A stretch of 64,000 nucleotides of DNA from Effrenium voratum (lineage: Eukaryota > Sar > Dinophyceae > Suessiales > Symbiodiniaceae), in assembly GCA_963377175.1 (NCBI GenBank), contig CAUJNA010001030.1, forward strand, positions 1 to 64,000. The letters are read 5' to 3'. The notes under the pieces were generated by a model, which saw only the letters and a program-made list of their open reading frames with translations, was not told where the DNA came from and made no database searches. Position numbers and translations under genes: made by a program. Shown here piece after piece: positions 11,798 through 21,697 of this stretch. Each line of letters starts with the position of its first letter. Within the stretch, counting starts at the first letter, position 1.

Positions 11798-12237
11798 GGC
11801 ATCTGGCAGCTTGATCTTGGCGGGTGCTCAAGGTCCCTCCTGATGAAGACCGCCACCAATCGGCTACGGGATGTGGGAAGCCACCCTGCAGTGTCATGAC
11901 AGCTAGAATGGATCAGCTTGAAACCTACGGCAAGCAGTGAGCTGCAAATCCAATCCCAGTGCGGGTGCTTCGGAAGTCCTGTCACGTTCTCAATGCACAT
12001 ACACAATGGCTGAATCAGAGAGACTGCGTCCACCAAGTCTGCCACATTAAGGCCAAGAGCTGCATTCAAGCCTTTGCCTGTGCCGGTGATGCTCCAGGGC
12101 TGACAGGATGGGCTGGCAAAAGCAACATTGATGCCACAACCTGCAATTGGCAACTTCGGTACAGAAAATGTGCTCATCCGTATTTGGCTCCAATTTACAT
12201 GAAGAAAGATCCATGGCACTATTCGCGGCGGAAGCTA
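11779..12237 (-). pseudogene. DNA (cytosine-5) methyltransferase fragment in retrotransposon
   Basis: On the minus strand the frame ending at 11779 contains the core of a C5 methyltransferase: SPSCQPWS (motif IV, with the catalytic Cys of the usual PCQ loop; DNA 12091-12120), a GTGKGL turn, then ENVTGL (motif VI, the ENV triad at 11983-11991), and TSRSRLVAVFIRRD (motif VIII-like R-x-R). Spacing between them is normal for the family. Motif I (the SAM-binding FxGxGG) is not visible upstream, where an in-frame TAG sits at 12237-12235. Downstream, the frame shifts near 11810 and continues in another frame (LIDSPTLDPEPLRPNDLEM). So this is a truncated, frameshifted domain at the 5' end of the LINE. 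Cytosine methyltransferases carried by dinoflagellate retrotransposons have been reported (de Mendoza and colleagues, 2018, from memory). Confidence 0.75.
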
Positions 12238-12240
12238 CTG

Positions 12241-12800
12241 CCTCTTGTAGGCAGTGCCCTGAGCCCCTTCGGTGGCTCCGCAAGACCTGGGACCGAAGCG
12301 TCTTCATCTCTTTACCGGTTACTGCGCGGCAACTTTGCCCGCAGCCTGTTCGACGCCCCGGCGCTCGGCGCGCGCGTAGCGCAGCCGAGGGACCTGTCGG
12401 TGCACGGCCTCCGTCAGCCGGCTCGCGTCGCCCAGGTGCCGACGCCCCTCCTGGGCCCAGCCTTCTACCTGGACGACTTCGCGCAGTCCAGCAAGGACCC
12501 CAACCCACAGCCTCTGCAGCACACGCCGCGGTAGGGGATTTTCGAGGATGGTCAAGGACGACTTGGCAGGAGACCCCGAGGCCGGCGCCCTGGCAAGCAA
12601 CGGCCAGGGTCCGCCCTCCAGCACGGACCGTCTGCGCAGCATGGCCGACGGCGCGCAGGCAGCAGCAGGGCTCGCAGCCGTGCAGGCCTTCCGCTCGCAG
12701 CTCCCTCAGGACGCCGCCGAGTACGCGCGCCTGAACGTGATGCCCCGAAAGGGCCCGCAGCCGCAGCCGCTCGAGAGGCTGTGAAGGAGGAAGTTGCCCA
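12241..12800. other. GC-rich segment, no recognised gene
   Basis: About 560 bases of high GC content with long open frames on both strands, which GC-rich DNA gives by chance. On + the stretch QDAAEYARLNVMPRKGPQPQ near 12.72-12.77 kb looks protein-like but I could not assign it. It separates the LINE from the dead gene copy at 12.8 kb. Confidence 0.4.
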
Positions 12801-12814
12801 GCCGACAACACCGA

Positions 12815-13995
12815 GGTCTGGAATGGCGGCCATGGAAGTTGATGCGGAGTCAACTGCAGCGGAACTGGGAAACCTTTGGGCTGGGGACGGCTGCTTCTCG
12901 CGCTGTATCCGCTTTGAGGGACTGTAGCCTGGAAGCACATTTCGTGGACCTCAAGAAAACAACCCCATCCAGGAGCCACTGAGGAACCGGGGGTCAGGAC
13001 GGCTGCTTCTAGCGCTGTGTCCGCCTTGAGAAACTTGTGGATTCTTCCGCGAGCTGATGACACGGTCCGAGAAGAGGTGTGAACAAGTGGCTCTATGTGG
13101 GCACGGATGAATTCTGCGAAAGGTAGTGGACAAGATTTCCACACAGGTTCGGGTGGGCAAGGCGAGGATGCGGAAATGGGCATCATTAACCTCTTTCCCC
13201 AGGTCCACGTCTGGTGGTCGGCTGTCAGGAGGATTCAACTTGGATGGGGCGGATGTGGTAGCGCGCTTCAAAAAGGAAACCCTGAATGCCAGCACAGATC
13301 CCGATTCTCTGCGGACACCGACATGTGTGCGCAGGCCCATGATGCGAAGAGGGTGCTCTGGGCTTCGGATCTCTCAGCCACAAGGTATGCCTCCTGACAT
13401 GGCCAACATTCATGCGACAATCAAGAACACCCAGGCAGAAGGGGGCATGGAGACCAAGCCCGTGGCTCAGCTGGAAGCTGCCACTGCGCGATCGCGGGAA
13501 TGGCGCTGTCGGTGTTGAGGTTCTACACATCGCTGGCCTCGTGGCGCAGGAAGGAGGCGGCCCAGTCACCCCCAAGCACCTTCTTCGCCACCGTAAGCAA
13601 GGTTTACGCCATGGCCACAATTGACTCCAAGGCGATGCTGGCGTATGTGTACCAGGACCTGGGGGGTGAGGGCTCTGACAGCATGCTTGGGTCCTTCAAG
13701 CGCATCTTGCTTCGAGGGGTTATTGACGGGCCTCCTGGACTTGAACAAGGCGGTGGCACTGCGCCCCAAGCCAGGGGAGCTGAAGTACCAAAAACGCCAA
13801 CGCGAAGAGGACGCGGTGGATCATCATCAAAAAGTTGTATGGAGCTTCCTCAGAAAAGCAGTGGAAGCAAATGGTGATGATATGGCGCACCTCTCTCCTG
13901 ACGGTTGTGACCACCCACCATCGTCCTCACCAAGGATCAAGATGTCCATGGAACACGATGTCTATCTCCAAGGCGCTCACCCAGATCAAGAATGA
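12815..13995 (+). pseudogene. dead copy A of an unknown gene (sister of 48.64-49.90 kb)
   Basis: Starts with AMEVDAESTAAELGN (from about 12830) and continues through GDGCFSRCI, LKKTTPS, VGTDEFCE-like, SMLGSFKRILLRG (about 13.68 kb) and, after a frameshift, LLDLNKAVALRPKPGELKY and FLRKAVEANGDDMAHL (13.73-13.89 kb). The copy at 48.64-49.90 kb has AMEVDGEPTAMELGN, GDGCSKRCI, LKKATKG, VDTNEFCG, MLGVLTRILLWG, FLDLNKVVALHPKPRELNY and KALEVDGDDLANI in the same order and strand. Both are riddled with stops and frame changes. The protein family is unknown to me. Two colinear dead copies suggest a repeat family or retroposed gene. Confidence 0.6.
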
Positions 13996-14315
13996 CGTCC
14001 GCTTCTGAAACTGCCCAGTCCTCATGCCGACGGTGAAAAGAACTACTGGTATGTATATATACATATAGTTATCAAAGGAAGTTTAGAAGGAACTTCCGTG
14101 TACAGATCGCCCACGAGAACAAACGGGCGCGCGTGTGGTGGGAGAATAGAAGCACGCCAATAGGATAGCCCTGTGCGTGAATTGGCGTCTCCGGAGAGCT
14201 TAAAGCTGGCCTGTTTGCGGCGCCTGGTCGGAGCGGGCTCGGAGTGCGTTCGGAACACGTTCGGAGCGCATGCCCATTGGCACGGCGACGCGGAGGTTTC
14301 ACAAGGTTAGAGTTG
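13996..14315. other. spacer, no recognised gene
   Basis: Short unique spacer with a small TATATATA tract near 14.05 kb; nothing else seen. Confidence 0.4.
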
Positions 14316-14652
14316 CGTGGCAGGCGCAGCGTGTTCGCAAGTTGAGGTACAGGTTTCGTGGCAGGCGCAGCACTTTCGCAAGGTCAAGTGCAGATTTCGT
14401 GGCAGGCGCAGCACTTTCGCAAGGTCAAGTACAGATTGCGTGGCAGGCGCAGCATTTTCGCAAGGGCTTTCGCGAGGTCAAGTACAAATTGTGTGGCAGG
14501 CGCAGTCTTGTGGCAAGGTCAAGTACAGATTTCGTGGCAGGCGCAGCGCTTTCGCGAGTCAAGTGCAGCTTTCGTGGCAGGCGCAGCGCTTTCGCAAGGT
14601 CAAGTACAGATTTCGTGGCAGGCGCAGCACTTTCGCAAGTTCAGGTGCAGAT
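14316..14652 (+). repeat. 41-bp minisatellite, 8 copies
   Basis: Units begin CGTGGCAGGCGCAGC at 14316, 14357, 14398, 14439, 14492, 14533, 14573 and 14614, so the period is 41 bp with one unit extended to 53 bp (12-bp insertion containing a partial duplication of TTTCGC) and one of 40 bp. The copies differ at a few positions each. 41 is not a multiple of 3, so frames rotate through the array and it is not coding. Confidence 0.95.
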
Positions 14653-14823
14653 AGAGGGATAGATAGACAGACAGATAGGTAGATAGATAGCAAGAAATCT
14701 AGATAGATAGATCCATAGATAGATTGATATATACATAGATAGAAGATAGATAGGTGGAAAAAGAGGTAGGCAAACAGATGGATAGATAGATAAATACCTA
14801 GATAGATACAAAGAGAGATAGAG

Positions 14824-14880
<57 letters not shown>

Positions 14881-15012
14881 AAGAGAGAGAGAGATAGACA
14901 GATAAATAAATAGATAGATCAAATAGATAAAATAGATAGTCAGATAAATAGATCAGATAGAGATAGAAAGATAGATTAGATAGATAGAGAAATAGGTAGA
15001 GATATAAATAAT
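14653..15012. repeat. GATA/GAAA microsatellite
   Basis: Impure (GATA)n with (GAAA)n block near 14.82-14.87 kb; adjoins the 41-bp minisatellite. A Tyr/Leu/Ser-rich minus-strand frame here is just the repeat. Confidence 0.95.
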
Positions 15013-15074
15013 TGCTACCCCCCTGAAATACTCAAGTTTTGACCAGACTGGGGACATCGAACCTTTTGGTTTCT

Positions 15075-16150
15075 TTTCTAGCGGTCTTTGATAAATTGCC
15101 ACGCACGATCACGATCTACATGCTGAGTGCCCGCCTTCACTTTCAATTTCGTGCCGTCCCGCATGGTGTGGTTCACCACCTTCACGTACTGTGGCGCCTT
15201 CCAAGCGCGCTTGCCATTCTTCTGGGTCACCAACTTCTTGGGTCACCAACTTCTAGCAGTGGATGACAGCGTCGTGGTACACTCCAGAGATCTTCGCCTC
15301 GTAGCTTTTGGCAGCGTCGGTGCGCAACATCACCCGCATGTTCTTGAGGTGCCGCTCGGTTAGTGGCGTCCAGCCAATCTTCCGGATTGCTCCTGGGCCC
15401 GGCGCCCGCTTCACTGTCAACGCCGGGTTCAAGCGACAGCACCAGCGTAGAGGGCTTTCCACGTGCAAGAATGCCGCTCCACTGCTCCCATAAGATGGAC
15501 TTGCCATTGATGATGGCTGCCTTGTACTCCACCTCCTTAGACATGTCGGCACGATCGAAAGTGCACTTGTCAGCCTCAACGTCGGCCCAGGTTCTTTTGC
15601 CGCCAAAGACGATGGTCCTCTCCTTTTCCTCAACATAGGCTTGTCTTGTTCTTGCCAGTCGACTCGACATCTCTTCCACCACCTTGTGATTGACGCCCAA
15701 GAGCATGAAGAGGACAGCCGCGTGAGTTTGCAACGGAAGATAGGACTGCCCGCGGCCTGATGCAAAGAGGGGGCGCAAGTGCTGTGGCCGCGCCACATGG
15801 CGGCACTTCCATCCACGGCACTGGCGCTGCGGCAGGCCTTGGTGCGTCTTGGTGGCCAAGTAGCTCTTCCAGCATCGAGGACATCGCTTCTTGTCCCACT
15901 TGGGAAGGAGACCGTCTTGCTGTAGCTTTTGGATGATCTTCTTGTTGCTGGCGCTCAAAATCTCTTTCAGAGTGCGCTTCCAGGAAGCCCGATCTCCGCG
16001 AACACCTGCAGCGGGCACATCGCGAGACACGCGAACATACTTCACCTTCTTGTACTCCTGAAACTTCTTGGAGGCAGGTCGCTTGTGCACCACTCGAAGC
16101 TTGCCACGCTTGGGGACAACTCCATTGGCAGGGGAAGGCGTGCGAGAACA
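15075..16150 (-). pseudogene. ISXO2-like / IS1595-superfamily transposase, frameshifted
   Basis: Frame ending 15227 starts in KRGKLRVVHKRPASKKFQEY and has a zinc-ribbon-like CPRCWKSYL then CRGWKCR (about 15.85 kb) followed by TWADVEADKCTFDRAD (first acidic region). The frame then shifts near 15.42 kb to APGPGAIRKIGWTPL and LRTDAAKSYEAKISGVYHDA (second catalytic Asp region), which meets a TAG at 15253-15255. A third frame resumes with KNGKRAWKAPQYVKVVNH and LKVKAGTQHVDRDRAWQFIK, ending near 15075. The order zinc ribbon, DDE-type core, basic C-terminus fits the ISXO2-like domain family, related to eukaryotic Merlin elements. It would be a cut-and-paste transposase; this copy is dead. Confidence 0.65.
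15223..15254 (-). repeat. 16-bp tandem duplication that breaks the transposase frame
   Basis: TGGGTCACCAACTTCT occurs twice back to back (15223-15238 and 15239-15254). Sixteen extra bases shift the reading frame by one. Removing one copy in reading (not in fact) aligns the two flanking coding segments, apart from the adjoining TAG. Confidence 0.85.
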
Positions 16151-16288
16151 AGGAGAATGACTGAGTTTTGTGGAAGCTGCTGGAAGGAAGCGTTGTCACA
16201 TCACATCCTAAAGCACATGTGCGCACAACTTGTTTTGCCTTGCCGCGTTTCATATTCTGCCAGGGCGGAGCGCTTAGCATCTCACAAG

Positions 16289-17769
16289 TCACACATCACC
16301 ATGAAGTCTGGCCGCCTCTTCTTCGTCTGCGTGATATTCGTCTACAGCAGTGGTATCATGGCCTTCACCCGCGCCCGCAGAGTTGGGTTGAGGCAAGTCC
16401 TGGGGCATGGAAGCAGGCGCCTTGCTGCGGTGACGCTTGGTCGGTATCCTGAAAGGAGACTTAAATCGAGAGTTCTTGCGCTGCGAGCCGACGTCCAGAG
16501 GCTTCGGGAAGACCGCCACACCCTTCTCATCCCTGCGTGCGCTAAAAGTTGTGTCCAAGTCATCTTCTGGAGAGTCAGGCAGTTGAAGGGTCCCAGGGGC
16601 CACAGGGGGCAAGCGCGCCAGCAAGAGCTTTGAAGAGATCTCAGCATTGCAGAAGTCAATGTACTGCTCCGGACGATTCACGCAAGCGGTCCATGCCTTG
16701 GTTGATGACAACTTGATCCTTAGAAACATCCTCTTCGTACGTGGCACCATACTCGTACTCACCCTCTTGTACTGGGTCCCTCTGAAACAACACATCTGTG
16801 TGCACATCCTCCACGTGTTACGATGAGTCGCACCAGATGAGCTTTGAGTGGGCAGTCTCAAGTACAAAGCAGAATTCCCGAAGACCCACACAACGCTGCG
16901 CTTCAGTACAGCGAGCACATCCGATCTACGATCTCTAGGGAAGCTCTTCCGCAGCAACTTGAAAAACTCATCCGGGGTAATACCCACCGCGCCATCCTTG
17001 ACAGGCTCATCGGCATCAGCCAGGTCGTTGGAGGCATAGCCCCGCATTCCGTTCTTGATCAACTTGACATCATTGTATCGGCCGCTGCAGGTCTGATCCT
17101 CTTCCACAGTCATGAAGCTCTTTAAGTCTGAGATGTCAGCCTTTGCCTCCGGCCAACCGGAGATGGGTGTGTCAGCGTCTTCGCGGGTATTGGACAAAAT
17201 CCAGAAGGTCTGTTCGTGGCCGGAGCGTTGTTGTTGATGTACTCGATGCCAGCCAGCACGCTTTCATCGGTGGTGGACCAAGACGAAGAGGCTGATCCTT
17301 GCAAAGGCTGGGACTGTTGCTTGGTCACAACCCACCAGGGAACTTGCGAGAGACTGGATGGCTTTTTTCACTGCCCACGGTTGGCCAGCTGTGTACCCTG
17401 AGCAAGCCTAGTAGGAAGAGGAGATTGGAAGTAGATGACATTCAGGACGTCCAGCCGGCCATCTTGCAAGTTGTTGATGATGATGTCCATCTTAGCACCA
17501 GGAGGGAGAGGGTTTCCAGGCACCTTCAATGGATCTGGTAGCGCGTCAAAACGTTGTTGAGTGACTGCATCAAGCACACCCGCGAGACCTCCAAACTCAG
17601 GAATTCCCAAATAGGCATCGAAGAGCACGGCCACAGACTTGACCCCCCCGAGCTTGCGACAAGCCCCATCGAGGAATGGGTTAAAGCCCATCAGTGTTGA
17701 GAAGTCGCTGTGGGTTGGGAAGCACGTTGCACCGCCAGTGCTTACCACCCACCCCTGCCATAGCCTCAT
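16289..17769 (-). pseudogene. unknown dinoflagellate-type protein upstream of transposase, broken
   Basis: Frame 17769-17368 gives FNPFLDGACRKLGGVKSVAV and AKMDIIINNLQDGRLDVLNV; the same frame resumes after a stop as WWVVTKQQSQPLQGSASSS and VLAGIEYINNNAPATN (to about 17.21 kb); a second frame (17197-16289) continues with DVKLIKNGMRGYASNDLADA, ITPDEFFKLLRKSFPRD and VLKRSVVWVFGNSALYLRLP. The last piece ends in an acidic tail at 16289, about 140 bases before the transposase. It is clearly one protein with internal damage. I have the impression that VFVFG-ALYLRLP-type proteins recur in dinoflagellate genomes but cannot name the family or function. Confidence 0.5.
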
Positions 17770-18120
17770 CCAGGTTTCGGGCGGTCATCTGTCAGAAGCT
17801 CGGGTTAACTGTGCGATTGTGTGACAAATTTAAGATGACTCCACGCAGTGATCTTGCTCAATGCTTATGCTGGCTGTGTTCTTGAGACTGGCAGACTGAC
17901 AGACACAGACCAGATGGCTAGTTAGACAATTTGAGGCAACACATACACACGGCAGAGCTGGCGCATGCGAATGGGCTCAGATCCCCTTGCTGAAATTTTC
18001 GCGGGGCCTCATAAAACTTGTGTCCGACATCACCCAATGACTCTCCCTTAGAAGATGTGCGATTCTGAGTATTTTCTCCATAGGCATTTCATCTCTATGC
18101 TACAACGCCTCGCTACATCT

Positions 18121-18763
18121 CACGCTTTCTCTTCTTGGCCTTGCGCAGGTCATGCCTCAAGTTGTCGATTGTGATCTCATGCTCTTGGATTGGCCTCTAA
18201 CAGCTCAATGCGATCAGTGGCGTCAGCCATGTTCTCTGCGAGGTCATCAAGCTCGTCGTAGCTGGTGGACACATCGATGTAGACCGGATGCGCCTCGATG
18301 GGATGCGGGCAGCCTTGGCCACGATCAACTCTGCGTCGAAGCCTCGTTGGGAGACGCAGGCCTGTCCTCACTCTCGGAAGACGATGAGTCAGACGACGTG
18401 TCCGAGGCACTTGCCAAGCCCGCCTTCTCCACAATGACGGGTTTGGCTGCTGGCTCTAGGACTGCTGGCTCTGGGACAGCTGGCTCTGGGACTGCTGACC
18501 TGGGCGTGTCCACGATTGCCAGCACAGCTGATGCTTGCCGAGACGCTGGTCTGCATCTGCGTACCAATCTCCCCGAGCACCTGGCGTGATGAGCATGACT
18601 CACTGGAAATTGCCCATTGCGTGGGTCGCATCTTGGCAATTTTGAATGATCTGGGTGCCGGTGGCCTGGAACTTCGATTTCGAACTAGGTCTTTGCATCT
18701 ACTTACGACGTCTACGACAAGAACATCGCTGTCCCCTTCGACCAGTGTCACTTGCAGCCGCAA
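18121..18763 (-). pseudogene. acidic / coiled-coil gene fragment
   Basis: Reading order on the minus strand uses three frames: TLVEGDSDVLVVDVVSRCKD (near 18.74 kb), then AVPEPAVPEPAVLEPAAKPV and a Ser/Asp/Glu run (SSDSSSSESEDRPASP, 18.48-18.35 kb), then VYIDVSTSYDELDDLAENMA and DRIELLEANPRA (about 18.28-18.18 kb) with heptad spacing. PEPAV repeats are encoded by a 15-bp DNA repeat. Not recognised; may be the 5' part of the block that ends with the transposase. Confidence 0.35.
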
Positions 18764-19565
18764 ACAATTGTCGGAGCGTTCTACGCGTCCCGCGATTTAG
18801 CGCCAGTGTCTCTTGGACCAAACACACCGTAGCTGTGAGAATTTTTTATATGCGCAGGCCAGGCTCATGCTGAATTCGATCAACTCAGGTGACTCAGGTG
18901 CACCAGAAAGGTTCTCGGATCACGAGTAAAGACCGAGCGTGGGACCTCGAACTGCTCCGCGGCAGTGCCTGCCAAGACTGAGCCAGGGGACGTCTATCTT
19001 CCATTCCAGAGTGTGCGTGTGAGACAAAGCAAGACACATGTTCCCGAGATTTCTGCAAGCAGCGCTAGACTCAGCCAACGCTGGGCGCTGACAGGCTTGA
19101 AGGCAACCCCCTTCAACATCAGAATTGGGCTCGCGCGGGGCTTCATGGAGATCATCAGATCATTCTCATGGCGCCGGTTTGTGGACCATGGTCAAACATC
19201 CAGAAAGACCGGTGAAAGCGCCACCTTCTTGGTTGTGAATTCGTGGCGTCTATAGCCAGGTTCCAACTGAAGCGGCGAAGCATCAAGACACTGGCGTCTG
19301 AACTGCGTGCAGGAGTTGTTCGCGCCAGGTGTTTTTAGACTACGAGAACAATCCGACTAGCGCAGAGCAGAGACAGCAGCAGCCTGGCAGGTTGCCTGTT
19401 TCACACTGAGAAAGGATCATGTTACGACCGTGCCTTCCAGTGCGGAAAGACTGAGGCGCAGATAGATGCAAGAATGGACTGACTACAGCCAGAGGTTTGA
19501 GCGCAAGAGCTACAACAACAGCTGGAACTGGCGATGATCCCAACTGCGGACCGAGAGCCCAAAAA
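18764..19565. other. unique sequence, no recognised gene
   Basis: One 96-codon + frame (18965-19255) with no similarity that I recognise. No repeats seen. Confidence 0.4.
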
Positions 19566-19572
19566 ATGTTTC

Positions 19573-19982
19573 TCAATGAATGAATGAATGAATGAATGAA
19601 TGAATGAATGAATGAATGAATGAATGAATGAATGAATGAATGAATGAATGGATGGATGGATGGATGGATGGATGGATTAATGAAATGAAATGAAATGAAA
19701 TGAATGAATGAAATGAAATGAAATGAAATGAAATGAAATGAAATGAAATGAAATGAAATGAAATGAAATGAAATGAAATGAAATGAAGTGAAATGAAGTG
19801 AAATGAAATGAAATGAAACGAGTTGAAATGAATGAGTGAATGAATGAATGAATGAACGAACGAACGCACGAACGAACGAACGAATGAATGAATGAATGAA
19901 TGAAAGAAATGAAATGAAAGCAATGAAATGAAATGAAGTGAAATGAAATGAAATGAAGTGAAATGAAATGAATGAATGAATG
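19573..19982. repeat. TGAA / ATGAA / GGAT microsatellite complex
   Basis: (TGAA)n at 19577-19650, (TGGA)n to 19678, then a long (ATGAA)n pentamer array to about 19800 and mixed TGAA/CGAA to 19982. The minus-strand translation HSFIHSFIH is repeat sequence, not a protein. Confidence 0.97.
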
Positions 19983-20267
19983 GTGATGCAACGGATCGGA
20001 TGTGGAACTCCGACGCTCCACGGTACAATCTGCCGACATAGATGCAACCTCGACGTCCAATTGCCTGTCCCATGCTTTCCAGACGTTGGTCTTTGCCTAG
20101 AAGGATATTTCTGATGAGGCGAGCGGGTCATAATTTGACACCGTCTTAGACAGCAATGCATCAAGGGTCAGAGCAAAGTTTCAAGAGAGGCACAGGCTAC
20201 GAAAACTTTGCATTTGGAATAGAAATGGCGACGACGCACGAACGTCGACGTTGAAGATCAAAAGAAA

Positions 20268-20780
20268 GTGGTGTTTGTTTGTGCGCCGCGTTTTTTCAGC
20301 GACTTGATCCGCACGCAATCTTACGTTTCACGTACATTTCGGCCCAAGGCCCTCTTGCTTCTGCGTACAGTATCCGTGTCACAGAAAGATCAGGACGACA
20401 CCGTGGCGCGAGCGTTGAGTTCGGGACACAGGGGCCGGTTTCTCATCTTTTGCCCCGCCCTCGCCCCCAAGATTCTCTTTGGGGTGTGCGGGGGCCTTGG
20501 GGCTTGGCTGTGGCTGGCCCAGGCGGAGCTGGGAGAGGAGCCGGCCGTGGAAGCTTGCCTGAGAGCCGCGGAGGTGGGAGTGCTGGGGCCCTTTGCAGAT
20601 GCCGAAGCCTTCTACCGTGGAGTTTCTCCACGGCCGGAGGCGCAGCAAGATAAGGACGAGATTCTTGCAGCGCAGCAAGCCCTCCACAAGAACCCTGGCC
20701 TCTACGACATGGTCGCATACCAAATTATGCTCCCGCATATGAAGCCAGACGTGGTCTGCCTCCCAGAAACGGCGGAGTAG
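20268..20780 (+). CDS. hypothetical protein or terminal exon
   Basis: A GC-rich open frame of 170 codons. The first 60 codons look like non-coding read-through. The rest reads like a protein: ILFGVCGGLGAWLWLAQAEL (one hydrophobic helix), ACLRAAEVGVLGPFADAEAF, then a polar helical C-terminus (DEILAAQQALHKNPGLYDMV) ending LPHMKPDVVCLPETAE and TAG. It lies on the same strand 360 bases before the transporter gene, as expected for dinoflagellate gene order. It may be the last exon of a gene whose earlier exons I did not find. No family recognised. Confidence 0.35.
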   Translation: MVFVCAPRFFSDLIRTQSYVSRTFRPKALLLLRTVSVSQKDQDDTVARALSSGHRGRFLIFCPALAPKILFGVCGGLGAWLWLAQAELGEEPAVEACLRAAEVGVLGPFADAEAFYRGVSPRPEAQQDKDEILAAQQALHKNPGLYDMVAYQIMLPHMKPDVVCLPETAE

Positions 20781-21142
20781 ACAGTAAACAGGAGCAACTA
20801 GAGCACTTCTAAGTTGTCTGCCTTTCCTTGCGGGCTTGGAGCCGTAAGTGCTCGCAGGCCACGCCCGCCATACCGAAGGTGTGGAAAGGCGGTGCACCAG
20901 CCACATGTCAGAAGGCAGTTTTAATTACCTCTCACTCGCCAAAGCTTTCAGTAAGTCAGAGCTGTAGTCGCTTTGTAAAAAGCAGGGGTAGATTGTGAAG
21001 AGGGGTAAGCACCTCTATTCAGCCTACGCTCCCCGCTGCATTTGACAGTCCGAAGTGGCCCAAGTGGCCCAGATGGCCTTGAAAGGCGCGCTTGTGGCGA
21101 GGGGCCCGCCTTTTGACTTCCAAGGTGGACCCTTTCCCCGCC

Positions 21143-21697
21143 ATGCCGCCTCTCCGTAACCTTTTGGGGCTCTGGGCCTTTCTTGCAATTTCAGGAACAG
21201 CGAGCAAAGTGGGAGGCGCCGGTTATGATGTGTCCGCGGACTGCCACAGTTGCTACAGCAGTGACGCTGGCAATGTCACTGCTGTGGAGCTCCTGCAGAC
21301 GCATGTTGACTTGTCCAGCAATGGCGCACAGCACGCCCCCTTTGCCCCCGTCAAGGAATGGACGACATCGCCAAAGGTGCTCCGCGTAAGTGGCGGCATC
21401 CTCCTCGTGTGCCTTCTGTTTGTCTTGGGCTTCGGCAGCACGGACATCCTTGTGGGTGTGGCAGTTTTTCTGGATTTATTTATGACAACCGTCCTCACCC
21501 CTCTGGCGCCGACGCTCACGGCGGACTACCAGCTCATAGCCCTTCTTACAAGCTCAAAGAACATTGTGACTTGCCTGATTGCGCCCTTCACTGGTCGCTT
21601 CATTGACGGAAATGAAGCCAAGTCCATGCAGCTTGGGATGCTGTGCGCGATGTTTTGCACGCTGAGCTTGGCGGCGGCAACTCGGTTGCAGATCCTA
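21143..21697 (+). CDS. MFS transporter exon 1 (signal-like segment, helices 1-3)
   Basis: ATG at 21143 is the first Met of the meaningful part; the 17 codons before it in the open frame lack similarity. It encodes TM helix 1 (VSGGILLVCLLFVLGFG then VAVFLDLFMTTVL), helix 2 (LIALLTSSKNIVTCLIA), the loop motif PFTGRFIDGNEAKS and helix 3 (MQLGMLCAMFCTLSLAAAT). The 3' end is an estimate: CTA|GCAGAG gives a GC donor in phase with exon 2; the open frame runs on to 21781 but becomes non-membrane, low-complexity sequence. Confidence 0.75.

Larger units (their letters stand above)
2640..12240 (-). mobile_element. non-LTR retrotransposon (LINE) with methyltransferase-bearing 5' region, degraded
   Basis: About 9.6 kb on the minus strand read in order as: cytosine-5 methyltransferase fragment (12.24-11.78 kb), ORF1-like region with C-terminal coiled coil (11.8-8.2 kb), NPGP motif and EEP endonuclease (8.1-6.9 kb), linker (6.9-6.0 kb), reverse transcriptase (5.96-4.6 kb), zinc-knuckle, RNase H and C-terminal tail (4.5-2.77 kb). 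EEP endonuclease plus RT without integrase or LTRs defines a LINE-type element, which integrates by target-primed reverse transcription. Every domain is complete enough to recognise but the frame changes between nearly all of them, so the copy is dead. I saw no poly(A) tail or target-site duplication; both ends are estimates from where recognisable coding stops. That the methyltransferase belongs to the same element rests on strand, adjacency and precedent, not on an unbroken frame. Confidence 0.8.
15070..18770 (-). mobile_element. transposon-like block with ISXO2/IS1595-type transposase, degraded
   Basis: Three broken coding segments in the same orientation: 18.76-18.12 kb (acidic and coiled-coil segment), 17.77-16.29 kb (unknown protein, about 490 codons in pieces) and 16.15-15.07 kb (transposase). 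They may be one element, or neighbours that were copied together. No terminal inverted repeats were identified by eye. The grouping is an inference from orientation and spacing. Confidence 0.4.

Noticed and set aside
12047..13186. 379-codon minus-strand frame
   Set aside because: Spans the edge of the LINE, the GC-rich spacer and the antisense of dead copy A; sequence shows no domain, and similarity to the minus strand of copy B is explained by the + strand coding copies.
19573..20164. Long minus-strand frame full of HSFIH / SFHFI units (up to 274 codons)
   Set aside because: Product of TGAA and ATGAA simple repeats; open in three frames at once.
20330..20350. Spliced-leader-like GTACATTTCGGCCCAAGG
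   Set aside because: Only about 13 of 21 positions match the leader; not distinguishable from chance.
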